This document shows positions 34,275-47,175 of a stretch of DNA of 64,000 nucleotides, piece after piece; positions within the stretch are counted from its first letter, which is position 1; every line of letters begins with the position of its first letter. Source of the DNA: Spisula solida (lineage: Eukaryota > Mollusca > Bivalvia > Venerida > Mactridae); contig OX365947.1 in assembly GCA_947247005.1 (NCBI GenBank), positions 3,610,530-3,674,529 of the forward strand. Reading direction: 5' to 3'. Below the pieces are notes generated by a model. The model made no database searches and had not been told where the DNA came from. It was given only the letters and a program-made list of their open reading frames with translations. The translations under genes were made by a program, and so were the position numbers.

Positions 34275-34736
34275 AGGTACAAATTCATTATTACGATTCT
34301 AATATTAATAGCCAATATTCCGCATTTCACAACAGATCAATACATACGTCATTATTCGATGCACTATTTTCTTCATCGGAAGGCTTATTTGAAGTTTGAA
34401 GTTATTCGGTCGTAGCTGTGTTTTATCGGTACTTCGTGCACACCGTGATTTCCTCTATGTGTATATAGCTGAAACCGCTGGGTGTGTTAAAATATATAAT
34501 GTTCCAAGAGAGGTGCGCTGTTTCTTAAATCTGCCGTTTCCAACTCAGAACACTATTCCTTAATGGAAGTACGCTGTCAAAGCTACTTTTGTTCCAGGAA
34601 TTCCCATGCACACGTTTCCGATTCAACATTCTAGAATCTACTATTACTCTATTATTCAATGATCAATGATAAACACTGAACTTCGTATTCGAATTTCTGC
34701 CCGAACATTTGACAGAAATTACACAATTTCCACTCA

Positions 34737-34742
34737 TTTATT
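34737..34742 (-). terminator. Possible Gbx poly(A) signal
   Basis: Minus-strand AATAAA, 48 nt past the Gbx TAA. It is the nearest canonical hexamer; a longer 3' UTR is possible. Confidence 0.4.
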
Positions 34743-34789
34743 TTCACTGGTTTGTGACCAAAACAAAGTCGCTGCTGAACTGTTGATAA

Positions 34790-35347
<558 letters not shown>

Positions 35348-35529
35348 TCATTCTGGCTTGATTAAGTATATTAATATCAATTTTATCAAAATCATCACCA
35401 TCTTTGCACGCCTTTTACAAATACTTCTTAAATTGAACATCAGTTACGGTACGGTGTGCATCTTAAATTTGGAATGTGCATTTCACAGCATGACATACGC
35501 AATTTCACGATCTACCTAAGCAAATGCAC

Positions 35530-35825
35530 GACTATGAAATTCACTCTATGAAATGCGCATTACGAACTATGAAATGCACATTACGAACTATGAAATGCAC
35601 ATTACGAACTATGAAATGCGCATTATTCAAACTATGAAATGCACATTACGAACTATGAAATGCACATGACGAACTATGAAATGCACATTATGAACTATGA
35701 AGTGCACATTATGAACTATGAAATGCACATTATGAAGTATGAAATGCACATTATGAACTATGAAATGCACATTATGAACTATAAAATGCACATTACGAAC
35801 TATAAAATGCACATTACAACTATGC
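35530..35825. repeat. 21-bp tandem array in the Gbx intron
   Basis: Unit ATGAAATGCACATTATGAACT, about 14 copies, starting about 240 bp upstream of the exon 2 acceptor. Since 21 is divisible by three, both strands show seven-residue repeat frames (for example HIMNYEM); these are not taken as genes. Confidence 0.92.
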
Positions 35826-37234
35826 ACGTTGTATACCTGCTCAAACATAACACAAAGGCAATGGTATATGATGCCAAATCATGTAGGCATACTCTTTTTT
35901 TATTTAGTATTAAATGTACATATGTGATGAATTTTGAGCACTTTAGTTGAGCCCAATAGGCGGGTAACACCATAAGATGGAAGAAAACGAAATACGACCT
36001 CCAGTTGGTTTGTGTACAAGATAACGAAATGTAAACAATAAATACATAATGTATAGTCGAAGCAAAGAATACTATCAGATTTTTTTAAGAATGATTATTA
36101 TCTTTGGTCTCAGGGAAGTACCTCTTGCCAAATTAGTATTTTGTCATCCATATATTTTTGGCATACTATTTCGACAGATATACATACATAGTAACATACT
36201 GTCTTCAATTATTGGTCATATGAGGAAAACAGCCTTAATCCATGCATTAAGTCTATTTACTGGTTGATCGGAAGAAAGTTTTGGGGGAGATAACATGGCT
36301 TTAAGTTTTAAAAGCTGTCCTTAAAAATTGCCCTTCTAGTTGTTGTTACATGATCGTCTTGTCTCATTTGATTGGTGTTGTTATTTATCGGTAAAATGTG
36401 AGTTGAGTTACGATTTCGATTACACATTCTTCAAACGAAACGAAATTGAAATTATGTATTATTATTATTTTATTTGCATTTCAAAATGTTGATTTTGCAG
36501 TTTCGGTACGATGTTACAATACTGTTATATTATGTTAATATTAAGTCCTTGTGTGATTCATAAAGTGCAAATAAATATAATTATATATTTTTAAGATAGT
36601 ATTATCTTATTTGCTTATGGCGCTTTTGCCAAGTAGGCGAGCATATTAAATAAATTATGCTGATTTACTAATGAAATATATTTTGCAGATATGCAGATAT
36701 GCGATACATTTGTACTCAGTATTTATATCTACATGACATGGGCTGTTAGTTTATTCACTCTGATATCTTTACTGATCACATACACACTATGCATTTCAAA
36801 AAGTTGAATAAAAAATCCTACTACTTATAGATTCTATAATAATTTAGACGTATATCTAATTGTTTATAATAATAATAAAAATGTTTTGTTTTTATGTAAC
36901 CTTCATATGTGTACATATATGTAAATGCATAATGAGGCTCACAGGGAAGACTGGGTAAATACCCAACTGTGGTACCGGTTTATATATGACACTGTGTTAA
37001 TTCTTTCAGGCATTTCATAGTTCGTATAAGGAATAACTATATATCTTATTTGCTATCCATGGAGTATAGAGTAAAATAACTGTGAATTAACATTTTGTTT
37101 AAGTAGCTGGTTCCAGTACCATACAGAAAAAAAAAACGTAACTTCAACGGCACCGAGCTTTAAAATTTATATCGTCATAATTGTCACGTCATGTTCTAAT
37201 CTTAAGAGAAATTGAAGCATGTAAAAACAGAAAA

Positions 37235-37372
37235 ATTGTTGATTTTGGTGCTAGACCAAATTTTATTTCACTCCTGATCTCAGATAATATTTTTTTCTCG
37301 TGGCTGATTTTCTTTGATCAGTCGGTAAAATAAAATTCGATATTACACCAAAATCACCAATATCGTCCCGTA
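37235..37372. repeat. Foldback element in the Gbx intron
   Basis: ATTGTTGATTTTGGTG.. is inverted as CACCAAAATCACCAATAT, with AAATTTTATTT / AAATAAAATT in the arms. Confidence 0.72.
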
Positions 37373-37525
37373 ATAGGTTATAATAAGTTTGTGCCATTTT
37401 AGGCAACAAATAATATTAGATTAAACAAAACAATACAAATAGCCGAATGTGATTATTAGAACATAATAACCACTTCTTTCGATCCCTACATAATGCTTTT
37501 CACATACTAGTAGAGTAAAATATAT

Positions 37526-37740
37526 CAACCAGTTTTGTAATAAAAAACCAGAATTGTAATAATTATTACAAAACTGGCACCGTTGAGATGACAAAAAAGT
37601 AATAGTTTTTTTGCAACCACTTTTGTAATAACAACCAGAATTGTAATAACGTTAATTATTGCAATTGTTACATGTTTTGTCATCTCAATCAGTTTTGTAA
37701 TAATTATTACAGTTCTGGCTTTTATTACAAAACTGGTTGC
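37526..37740. repeat. Long foldback MITE in the Gbx intron
   Basis: CAACCAGTTTTGTAATAA at the left is inverted at the right (TTATTACAAAACTGGTTG). Nested inner arms CAGAATTGTAATAATTATTA and GTTGAGATGACAAAA/TTTTGTCATCTCAA pair nearly perfectly, so the whole 215 bp can fold. Confidence 0.88.
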
Positions 37741-38210
37741 TACAATGCAGTCTGAGGAATGCATGAGTTTAGGAAAATGGTTGATGATGTCAGTTAAAAG
37801 TTAACAGATGGCTGACACGTTCCGTGATGAAAGTTTCATATACACAATGCTAAAATGACTTTTGCAAGCGTAGCGTGTGTTGTAAAATTTATTATTCGAC
37901 ATTTGAATTTATACAATTATGAAGCAAACTCAACAAAATGTTAATAATGAAATCTGCGGGTGATTCGTTTGCATTAGGCTCAACATCGTCGTTACCGTCA
38001 ATTGGTATTTAAATAATTAATTCTTTTAAATTGGTGTTAGATTTCACGTGCAACAAAATTGTTATTGAGTCTGTTCTGTTCTGGATCTAATTCAGCGTCC
38101 ATGTGTCCTCTAACATTGTGACATCACAGATTATGGTCTTATGTATTGTACCTACTAGACATTGCGACAAAATGGTTTACCATGATATAATTAAATATGT
38201 GTGCTGTATT

Positions 38211-38402
38211 TAAATACTGTAAACTTATTAATATTCGCGGTGGATTAATTTTCGTTGATTTCGCGGATGAAATAGATCGCGAAATTACAACCCATTGAAT
38301 AATTTACCTCAAAATACGTAACGAGAGATATTTTTTTCAATATTTTAAATCCATGAATTGTAGAAACTAAAAAATCCGCGAAAACTAATGATTTTACAGT
38401 AA
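38211..38402. mobile_element. MITE with TACTGTAAA..TTCGCGG ends
   Basis: The left end TACTGTAAACTTATTAATAT then TCGCGG is inverted at the right as CCGCGAAAACTAATGATTTT then ACAGTA. About 190 bp. TA may be the duplicated target. Confidence 0.8.
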
Positions 38403-39049
38403 TAATAATAATAAATCAGACACAAATCTCGTCTCATGTTTCGTTCTATCAGGGACTGCCCATCATATTTCGTTAGACATTCCCTGGCTCCACATTGTTT
38501 TTAATACAAATAGAGTGTCCAATCCTAAACTTAAAATGTAAGCGAATTACACAATTAATATCTTTTTAGATACTGATAACTCGCCATTTACTGGAAATAG
38601 TATTAGGCAAAACATGTAATAACAGTAAAATGATAATTTGATTGGTTTTTAATTTAGTTGTAATTGTTTAATTCGTGATTCTTATCTTCTTTAATTAGTG
38701 TAAAAAGGGCGTTGCATAAAGTTCCAAAATTTCACATGCTGAGATTCACTTACTCAAGTAAATATTAAATGAGTTCGAAGCTGAAAATATCAAATAAATT
38801 AACAAAACATAATTCGTTACTTTTGTACGGTTTGAATGAATACATATTTACAGAGTTTTTAAATTAATGTGTAACATGCAAATTAAACTCTTGAACTATA
38901 TCTAAATTATATATTATGCATAGTTATTTTTCTAGTTCATTGTTCATTGTTGAGGAGCTAATGGAAGATTGGTATATTATATATTGTCAAATGAGTTTCC
39001 TCGTAATATAAAATCTTTGTTATTATTATTATATATGTATATATATATT

Positions 39050-39665
39050 ACTGCTTTCTTTAAATTTGCACTGGTATATAGATAATTATATATGAGCCAG
39101 TCTCCAGGAAAACCTGCTATAATGACATTATGTAATTACCATTATGTAACAAGGTTTGTAAAAGCTCTAATATAGGAAAAAATATCTATCCATTGATTCT
39201 ATTTTTGAAATTTACTCATATAGTACTATACCTTAGCTTTTAATTTTCCCATGAATTATGTCGTAATCACATACTTCGTTGCTATGGTGACCAATTTCGG
39301 AAAAGTAGTTTGGTAAATATTTTAAAAATTAAAAGATACTGTTAAAATGTGATACCATTTTGAACAATTCATGTCAACAATTGATCAAATAGTGTAATTA
39401 TGAAATACGTGTTATAATTACGTCAATTAACGTTTTAATGACGCTTGCGACGTCACACAAAAAAGCTCCGAAAGGGGACACTACAAAAACAGCTGTAACT
39501 TCCTTAAAAAACAAGATATTAACAAAATTTCTTTTGTATTTCGATTCATAAAGATTATTCTTTCAAGCTATAGAAAATCTCAAAATAAATGTTTTTGTCA
39601 AAATAGCAGGTTTTCCTGGAGACTGGCTCATATATATATATCAGTGCAAATTTAAAGAAAGCAGT
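39050..39665 (-). mobile_element. Element 2 of the GAGCCAGTCTCC family, nested in another inverted repeat
   Basis: The core copy (39094-39629) is the inverse of 20254-20858 and has GAGCCAGTCTCCAGGAAAAC at both ends. Outside it, ACTGCTTTCTTTAAATTTGC (39050 on) is inverted at 39642-39665. That outer pair is absent from copy 1, so this copy sits inside a second inverted-repeat sequence. Confidence 0.8.
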
Positions 39666-39671
39666 ACGTTA

Positions 39672-39860
39672 TATTCGAACTACTCAGAATTTGATAAGGG
39701 TCAACAAATTTTACTTGTGAATATTTTGCAAATTGAATAAGATGGGGAAGTATAATTTTTATTAATCATAATGATACATCTGCTATATGTAAACGAATAA
39801 AGATTGCTTAAAATTGTTGTGTCTAAGTGCTGATAAGCCCAACCTCACTCAAAATGTGTG
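39672..39860 (+). repeat. Dispersed repeat, array-free copy
   Basis: Counterpart of 31520-31700. After GTGCTGATAAGCCCAACC it continues into unique sequence, with no 22-bp array. Confidence 0.7.
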
Positions 39861-40310
39861 AGCTGCATTCAAACCTATGTGATAACTATGTTTTTTATGA
39901 TTTTTGGTCTTACACTTTATAAGAATAAAAAAGGGAAACAAATTTCTGTCGTGTTGTTATTGTCACTTTGGCCCCTGTGAATAGGGATAGTCAGTTTCTT
40001 GGAATAAGACGACACTATGTAAAGGCATACCTAATGCATCACATGAAGTATTCAAAATTTAGCAGCAAACTGGATGATATTTTAATATTTGCATAATTCT
40101 ATACAATGTACATTTTTAATCGGTTTTGTTCCATTAACGTATTTACGGACATGAACCCTTGAAAAACTTTGAAAAGTATATAAGGGTCAGGTCACGTGAC
40201 TGATCCCTTAGGATGTAAGAGCACTTGGAATATTTTGAGTTCGGAATTAAATGCGATTGTTACATACAGAACAATAAGCCTAACGTTACAGTAGTGTAGA
40301 AACTAATTAC

Positions 40311-40440
40311 AATGGAACACACTTATATCGAACTCGGTTATAACGAAAACTCAGTTATAGCGAAAGAAAAATATATTCCCGACTTTATTTCAATGCAATA
40401 TCACTCGATTATAACAAAAGATTTGGCATACTAGTAATCT
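40311..40440. repeat. Possible pogo/Tigger-type transposon remnant
   Basis: Repeated ATATCGAACTCGGTTATAAC and CTCAGTTATAGCGAAAG-like words resemble the ends of pogo-superfamily elements. No terminal pair found. Confidence 0.3.
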
Positions 40441-40859
40441 ATTCCATACACGACCAGGAATATCCACACATATATTATTTACCAAAACAAGAACTCGTCA
40501 CTTGTTTTTTTCTCAGGCTTTTTGATAAGAACCATTTCATTGTAACTGTGCAGGAAAACAGGGCTTTGTTGCAAATTATGAAAATTACTAGTATGAGCAT
40601 GTATCGTTCGTTATAAAGAAAAAAAGTTTTTATGAACAGTTTCTAAAAAAAATGAGCAAAATATAAATTAACTTATGAAATTCCTGACGTTTGAAATCAA
40701 CCATCCCCACCTACTTTACTTTTTTATTTGACGTAACGTTAACATGCATTTCAAAAATTCAGTACATTGTATTTGAAAAATTCTTGCTGATGTAAACTTT
40801 TCAAAATTGTAGATCTATCACAATTTAGAATTATACTCTTATTTTAAAATACCATATTA

Positions 40860-41000
40860 AAATCTGCTTTTAGAGAAAAGAAGCTATTGTTACTAACCAC
40901 TAATACCTCGTTTTTCTCAATTTGGATACTCTTCATAAATTGGTCACCTTAGCAACGACGGAACGGTTATTTTAACATAATACTAGTACATGAGAAAAAA
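40860..41000. repeat. Diverged fragment of the GAGCCAGTCTCC element
   Basis: CCTCGTTTTTCTCAATTTGG and TTGGTCACC.TAGCAACGA match the interior of 20254-20858. Ends are missing. Confidence 0.6.
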
Positions 41001-41444
41001 TCATTCTAAGAGATAATAATAATAAAGACTTAATTTTACGAGGAAACTCATTTTGACAGTACATGTATATATATAAATCAATTCTGAGTGAAATTTATTT
41101 TTATTGTGATATTATGAATCAATGTTTTTTGTTGCTAAAATATATGGAGACATTAGGCCCCTTTCCCACCTCTGCAGAGTATATGTTATTCCCCAAAGAG
41201 TTCTAAATTTCCCCTTGTAAGTCTTGCTCAATTTATTTTCCGCATAAATAAGTAAATTGTGTAAATAAATGAATGCAGAATGGATTGAAATAGTTTGTTT
41301 TGACCACCCATGCATAAAATACCACCAATAAACAACTTAAACTTGGCATTTAAGGAGAATTTAACAAATTTGAAAGCACGCTAATTTTTTTTAACTCTTT
41401 TTCCCCCTAGAAGCCAAAGGAAACACTGTAATTGTTATATGTAC

Positions 41445-41934
41445 CTGCGATAGATCCCTCACTGAGTCCATCTTCGTCTTGTATATCATTGTCAATATCT
41501 ATATGACTGGATACCGACATTCTAAGATCTTTGGGTGCCACATCTTCTCCGTCGGGACCACTTTCAAGATGTCCGTCTGATTGGAACTTGCGAGATTTAG
41601 ATGTCATATAGTCATTGATAGATGAAATTGGGAACTCGTTTCTAGCAATATGTGTCAGGTCTGAGGTCCCGTACGCACTGGGTAGATGACCCGGATATAG
41701 ATGAGCCGCTGTTCCTAGAAGCGGGTACCGCGCGAACGGTGTATGAGCATACTGTAGCATGGCAGACGACAGTACTGACTCCGGCTCCGTACGACTGAGA
41801 GATCGTAAAAGTCCGGCACCATTGGGTGGCAGAAACATGAAGCCGTTATTGTATGACATAGGTCCGTACCGTGATTGAAATGACGGGGAAATGAGTGACT
41901 CGATAGAAAATGAACTGTTCCCCTGCCGACTCAT
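41445..41934 (-). CDS. Gbx: Gbx homeobox gene, exon 1
   Basis: The ATG is at 41932-41934 and 490 nt run to donor ATCGCAG|GTACAT. It encodes residues 1-163 plus one base of the split codon. FSIESLI at residues 9-15 is the N-terminal Eh1-like motif of Gbx proteins, a Groucho/TLE-binding type sequence. FMFLPPNGAGLL and YPLLGTAAHLYPG stretches follow, and an acidic Asp/Ser-rich end precedes the splice. Joined to exon 2 the protein is 328 residues. No second in-frame ATG competes upstream in the exon. A minus-strand TTATAAA lies about 75 bp upstream of the ATG, too close to call a TATA box. Confidence 0.96.
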
Positions 41935-43289
41935 TTTGCCACGATATTTTTAAAAACGAAAATAATAATTCCTTTCAAGTTAGAGATAACATTCATTCAG
42001 TCCCGTTTATAAACTATCCAAGAAGAAACAGCATCGTGTCCTTCAGTCACAATTCATTCTTCTCCACGTGAAAACGATTCAGAGAGAAACTAAACGATTC
42101 TGAGATTTTTCTCCTCCATTAATTGACTCGTTATTTATGTTATTTTCTAAATAAACAATTTCGGCACGCATCTACTTCCCGTGGTAAGGATATCAGTTTT
42201 CACTGACGGTCCCTGGTATGTCTGAACCGACAATACTATTTGCTGAGCAAAAATGTTTCAATAATAAATCGTATAACTGAATGTTTAAGTAGGAAGGTGG
42301 CGCTAAACTTTGGCTTAAGTGTATGTATTCATTTTATCCAAGTATGGCTATAAGATATCTGATTCGTGTTACAGAGCGTAGTTTATTTGACAGACACACG
42401 CCACTGCTCACAGCACGGGCTGTCATTGGTTGGAGAGATATTGGTGACCTTTTACCACGTGAGATCACGGCACAACGTGAGGCAGATAGTGAAACCAGTC
42501 ACTCGGATTGGCTAGAATTTAATTGAAATCGTTAGAATAGAATAGATGCATCGGGGTGAATATAATTTTGATTAATTTACGGCAAATCATCTCAATGAAC
42601 AGTGAACAAGTGGCAGTGAATTAAATCAGGGATTCAAAGACGCAAATTGAATTAAAACTGTCCACAGTTGGTGATGATAATAAAATGTTACAACTGTGAA
42701 AAGCATTGCTTCATTATGATGCGGGTGACACGATCCGACCTTGGTGCGTACAGAATGAGATATTAAACTGCGCAATATTAACGTTTTCCACTAACTCAAT
42801 TCAAGTTTTCAATTATCTTAAAATCGATATACATGTATTTGACGTAAGCAATTGACTGTTTTTGAACTATTATATTCGTTTGTAAGAAATATAATTCAAT
42901 ACGAGCAACGTCCGGCTTAAAGCAACCATTATGTTGTTAATTCGACTAATACACTTAAAAAGTTACAATTAGAATAATGTACTTAAGCCAGTGTGACACA
43001 CAAACACACAGTGACATTACGAAAAAAGACTGCGATATTCCAAAGTAATTATTTCTAGAAAGTGGACCAAGGCTCGAGTAGTGTCTCTTTTTTAGTAGGT
43101 CCATTAATTAATACTGATGAATAATTCTACATGTATATTAAAGCTGCAAACGTTTTCTAGAGATAACATAACCTCTATTATTATGGTGGGGTGTATGATT
43201 TCAGATAACCATGTGTATATATTGAAGTTTATGTTTCGGATGCACTTAATTGCATGTAGAAATCGTTCCCTAAGTTGAAAATACGTATA
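41935..43289. other. Gbx upstream region
   Basis: Presumed 5' UTR and promoter of Gbx in its first few hundred bases (minus strand). No core promoter element can be placed with confidence. No other gene or repeat seen; the plus-strand 67-codon frame at 42323 looks like chance. Confidence 0.45.
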
Positions 43290-43500
43290 TTCAAGTCAGG
43301 ATAAAAATCCAGTGACGCAGCGGTTGGGTCCACTATAACGGTGTAAAACCAGTTATAAAGGCTTATACTGTACAAACAACTATAATTTCAATGCTAAACT
43401 AACATGCTAAACTTCGCTCTACCTGTTTTGACAATGGTTGTGATTTTGGCGTACACATAAACTGCAACGTCACTGTCACAATATCCCAACTGGACTATAT
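43290..43500 (+). mobile_element. Dispersed repeat B, copy 2
   Basis: AAGTCAGGATAAAAATCCAG, GTGACGCAGCGGTTGGGTCC and a right end CCCAACTGGACTATAT, inverse of the left end of other copies. About 210 bp. Confidence 0.75.
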
Positions 43501-44324
43501 ATATGTTTATATAATTATTTATTTATTCAATCCCACATCTATAATTACAACAGTCTGGTTTAAGCTGAGGAGCCAATGACCAGTCAAAGAATACACAATT
43601 ACATAAATATTGACGGACAAGGTTAAAAAAAATGATCAATTATAATTGAATTTACATGTACATCAAAATGTCCATGTACATACATGTATTTCATATGCTC
43701 TTGTATTTTTCATGCACAATCACCATCGATATGTTATGTTTATATGTGTATGAATGTTTGAGGAATGATAGGTTAATAGCCTTTGTCTGAATAAAAGCAA
43801 TATATCTATCTTTCATTGTGAAGCATCTAAAGATAGCATGTGATGTTTTTTTAAAACAAAAACTTAATAACTCAACATTTAATGTTTTATTATTGCCCGT
43901 TTACATTCGTGAAATTGTTTCAGAAATATTGTTGTATGCAACCAAATTGCTTATTTTTGTAAGATGACCCCAAGGGAGATAAGCCCTATGCTTAATACTA
44001 GTAGGTGTATCATCGATAAATAAAGTTATTAATTGTAATTATTATTATTTTTACATGCAGAAATATCCACATCCCACACGCACTAGTAGCAAGCATGTTA
44101 ATATATGGAACGCCATTGCTGTCTGATAATGCATGTGTTACTATTTTCTTTATGTAGAGCACATTCCCTGTTATATCCAATACGACCACATTTTTATGAA
44201 AGTATATCACTTTAGAGAGCCGGAAGTCAAGGTACTTTCCCTTGCAAACAAAATGGCACCGAAAGTAACTGGGGGCTTAAGTAATTTAGTAGAGAAAGCG
44301 GTTTCTCTCCTCTAATAAATAAAT
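43501..44324. other. Intergenic, nothing recognised
   Basis: AT-rich, without a supported gene or repeat. Confidence 0.35.
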
Positions 44325-44745
44325 ATACCAGATTTATATAGCGACTTTTTCATGCGAACACACGTTCAAAGGCACTTTACATTATATTGTTGCAGCCATA
44401 AGGGCTTCTACCAGTGCAGATACAGTATGATCTGACCAGAGGACAGACTGAGAGAAAGCCCCTAAAGGGAGAGAGAGACATTATATACTGGCATGTCCGG
44501 CGCTGCAGAAGTGCGCCTAGCTCTTATATCGAATAGACAGCCTGGTCCTTTAATGTGCCCGGTGTATAGCACCGATACACAACTTCCTGGCACCTTTACC
44601 CAGATACGTTGTAGACCTCACGGTCAGATATAGCGGGAAATATTGTAAATATTTCAGAAATGTCAAGTTCCGATGCCATGGCTTGAACCTACGACCTCTA
44701 GATAGATTGACAGTCCAGTGCGTTACAACTCAGCTAAATCCGCAT
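44325..44745 (-). mobile_element. Full-length-looking tRNA-derived SINE (about 420 bp)
   Basis: On the minus strand, a tRNA-like head: GCGGATTTAGCTGAGTTGTA (A box region) and AGGTCGTAGGTTCAAGCC (B box). The body has GTGAGGTCTACAACGTATCT, TGTGTATCGGTGCTATACAC and CATTAAAGGACCAGGCTGTC. The tail GTCGCTATATAAATCTGGTA then TATTTATTTA resembles a LINE-type 3' end. Head, body and tail are all present. Confidence 0.82.
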
Positions 44746-44779
44746 ATAATACCCGGAACTGCGATCATACAATACGATG

Positions 44780-45785
44780 TAATACATATGTCGTACATCT
44801 AGCGGTTGAGTAGAGGGTCATACATCTAGTGGTTGAGTAGAGGGTCGTATATCTAGCGGTTGAGTAAAGTGTCGTATATCTTGTGGTTGAGTAGAGGGTC
44901 GTACATCTTGTTGTTGAGTAGAGGGTCGTACATCTTGTGGTTGAGTAGAGGGTCGTACATCTAGTGGTTGAGTAGAGGGTCGTACATCTAGTTGTTGAAT
45001 AGAGGGTCGTACATCTAGTGGTTGAGTAGGGGTCGTACATATTGTGGTTGAGTAGAGGGTCGTACATCTAGTGGTTGAGTAGATAGTCGTACATCAAGTG
45101 ATTGAGTAGAGTGTCGTACATCTAGTGGTTGGATAGAGGGTTGTACATCTAGTGGTTGAGTAGAGGGTCGTACATCTAGTTGTTGAATAGAGGGTTGTAC
45201 ATCTAGTGGTTGAGTGTAGTGTCGTACATCTAGTGGTTGAGTAGAGGGTCGTACATCTAGTGGATGAAGAGAGGGTCGTACATCTAGTGGTTGAGTAGAG
45301 GGTCGTACATCTAGTGATGGAGTAGAGGGTTGTACATCTAGTGGTTGGATAAAGGATCGTACATCTAGTGGATGGATAGAGGATCGTACATCTAGTGGAT
45401 GGATAGAGGGTCGTACATCTAGTGGTTGGATAAAGGATCGTACATCTAGTGGTTGGATAAAGGATCGTACATCTAGTGGTTGGATAAAGGATCGTACATC
45501 TAGTGGTTGGATAAAGGATCGTACATCTAGTGGTTGGATAAAGGATCGTACATCTAGTGGTTGGATAAAGGATCGTACATCTAGTGGTTGGATAAAGGAT
45601 CGTACATCTAGTGGTTGGATAAAGGATCGTACATCTAGTGGTTGGATAAAGGATCGTACATCTAGTGGTTGGATAAAGGATCGTGCATCTAGTGGTTGGA
45701 TAAAGGATCGTACATCTAGTGGTTGGATAAGGGATCGTACATCTAGTGGTTGGATAAAGGGTCGTACATCTAGTGGTAGAGTAGA
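44780..45785. repeat. 27-bp tandem array, about 37 copies, two subtypes
   Basis: The left part uses GTCGTACATCTAGTGGTTGA, GTAGAGG; the right part uses ATCGTACATCTAGTGGTTGG, ATAAAGG. From 45415 to 45760 the units are almost identical, indicating recent homogenisation, while the left units vary in length and sequence. Confidence 0.94.
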
Positions 45786-45789
45786 GTGT

Positions 45790-46674
45790 TTTCTAGAGCT
45801 ACTTCACAGGGCTTGTTCTAGCAATAATATTGCCCTTAAATATTGCGACACCAATTAATGTTACCCTCCAATACCCTGTTAAATACATGGCAAGATTTGA
45901 GATTGACATGAGTGAAAATTAGAATAGAATTGAGTATTAATTAACCTAACAATGCTTTCATTACCAGTTCTAATCATTTCTAATATGGTCCTATCAAATT
46001 TCATCCCCACCCCCTGATTGATATGTTTGTCTTTTTAGTCGGTGTGAAGTGCGTGTAAAATACGGTCCACACGTCAATTATGCGGCGCGATAATTCAAAC
46101 CCCTTATAGAGTGAAGAGAATAACATAATTTAAAAGCAATTGAAGCGTTTTGTCTGTTTATTTGACGCGCTGATAAGCGTCAAGTGGCGTTTAGTCCGCT
46201 TTAATATCAGTATCCTACTGTTTACCTTGACACTGGAGTCCAAATTTGTAAAAGGACTATCCAAACTCGACGTTGATAACGAAGGTGTCAAAATAATGTG
46301 TTGTCCGGAGAATTAGGGAGCTATAGGGGGACACGATTAATTAATCAGCATACCTTTGCCTTTATCTTAATGCTTCACTAATCGCTGTCATATTTATATC
46401 AATTAAACCTTGATTGATCATGACAATCGTTTCGTTTACAAGTATTTAATATTTCCAACAAGTGCCTGTCATTGATTCAATATTTATTCCAAAATCTCTA
46501 CACTTAAACGAGGAATTCTACAATTCAACATAAGCTGAAAATAAAGCAATAAGTACATATCGCGATTCATATTGTGATTGGCATATGGTTTGATTGTAGG
46601 TATGGTAGAAATCTTGACATTCAGCTTTTTAACACTGATATTCGGTTTCAAGTTTTTTGGACTTCTGACAGTTA
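45790..46674. other. Intergenic, nothing recognised
   Basis: No supported gene. AT-rich single-copy-looking sequence. Confidence 0.35.
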
Positions 46675-46860
46675 AAACTAGGTAGTTCAGCCGTTTCGCT
46701 GTTGCAACTGGGTCATTCAGTTTCGGCATTCAGCTTTTTGACAGCTTTGACTTGTTCAATTAGGCTTTGTGTCTTGTAAGTTTGTTTTATGTTTTCTGTG
46801 CTCGACTGGTTAATTTGAGTGCTGCCTTCCCTGTCTGACTTAGTATTACCTTTTTGGTTG
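46675..46860 (-). repeat. Repeat D, minus-strand copy
   Basis: It ends with TTTTCTGTGCTCGACTGGTT and GAGTGCTGCCTTCCCTGTCT, the inverse of repeat D. Confidence 0.75.
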
Positions 46861-47007
46861 ATGTATACTTAAACTTCCACTGAATAAAATAAATGTTTGA
46901 TACAAACATAAGTTAATTAACATTAAAATATTAAAAGTCAAAATACAAAGTCGAAAAGTATAGAAGTAATTATATTTTTCAACACTCAACACAGCGTATA
47001 AACCTAA

Positions 47008-47175
47008 TCACTGTATGACTTATTGTGATACTATACTATTCACCTTGTATTACTTATTGGGAGACTATACAATTCAACTTGTATGACTTATTGCGAGCAA
47101 AAGCATATGCGATTACCGGCCACTGCATGACTTATTGGGAGGCTGTACGATTCAACGTGTATGACTTATTGTGAT
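47008..47175. repeat. Degenerate short tandem repeat
   Basis: Five diverged units around GTATGACTTATTGNGA..CTATACNATTCAAC. The spacing is irregular. Confidence 0.5.

Larger units (their letters stand above)
38984..41060. mobile_element. Composite bounded by inverted GAGTTTCCTCGTAA repeats
   Basis: Left arm TTGTCAAATGAGTTTCCTCG (38986 on) with a TTATTATTATTA tail is inverted at 41012-41060 (AATAATAATAAAGACTTAAT, ACGAGGAAACTCATTTTGAC). A third single arm is at 61603-61655. The 2.1-kb interior holds other nested elements. It could be one element or two independent insertions of the short arm. Confidence 0.55.

Noticed and set aside
35627..35950. Frames on both strands with seven-residue repeats
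   Set aside because: A 21-bp unit keeps frame on both strands; intronic.
44765..45067. Minus-strand frame with STTRCTTLY repeats
   Set aside because: Product of the 27-bp array.
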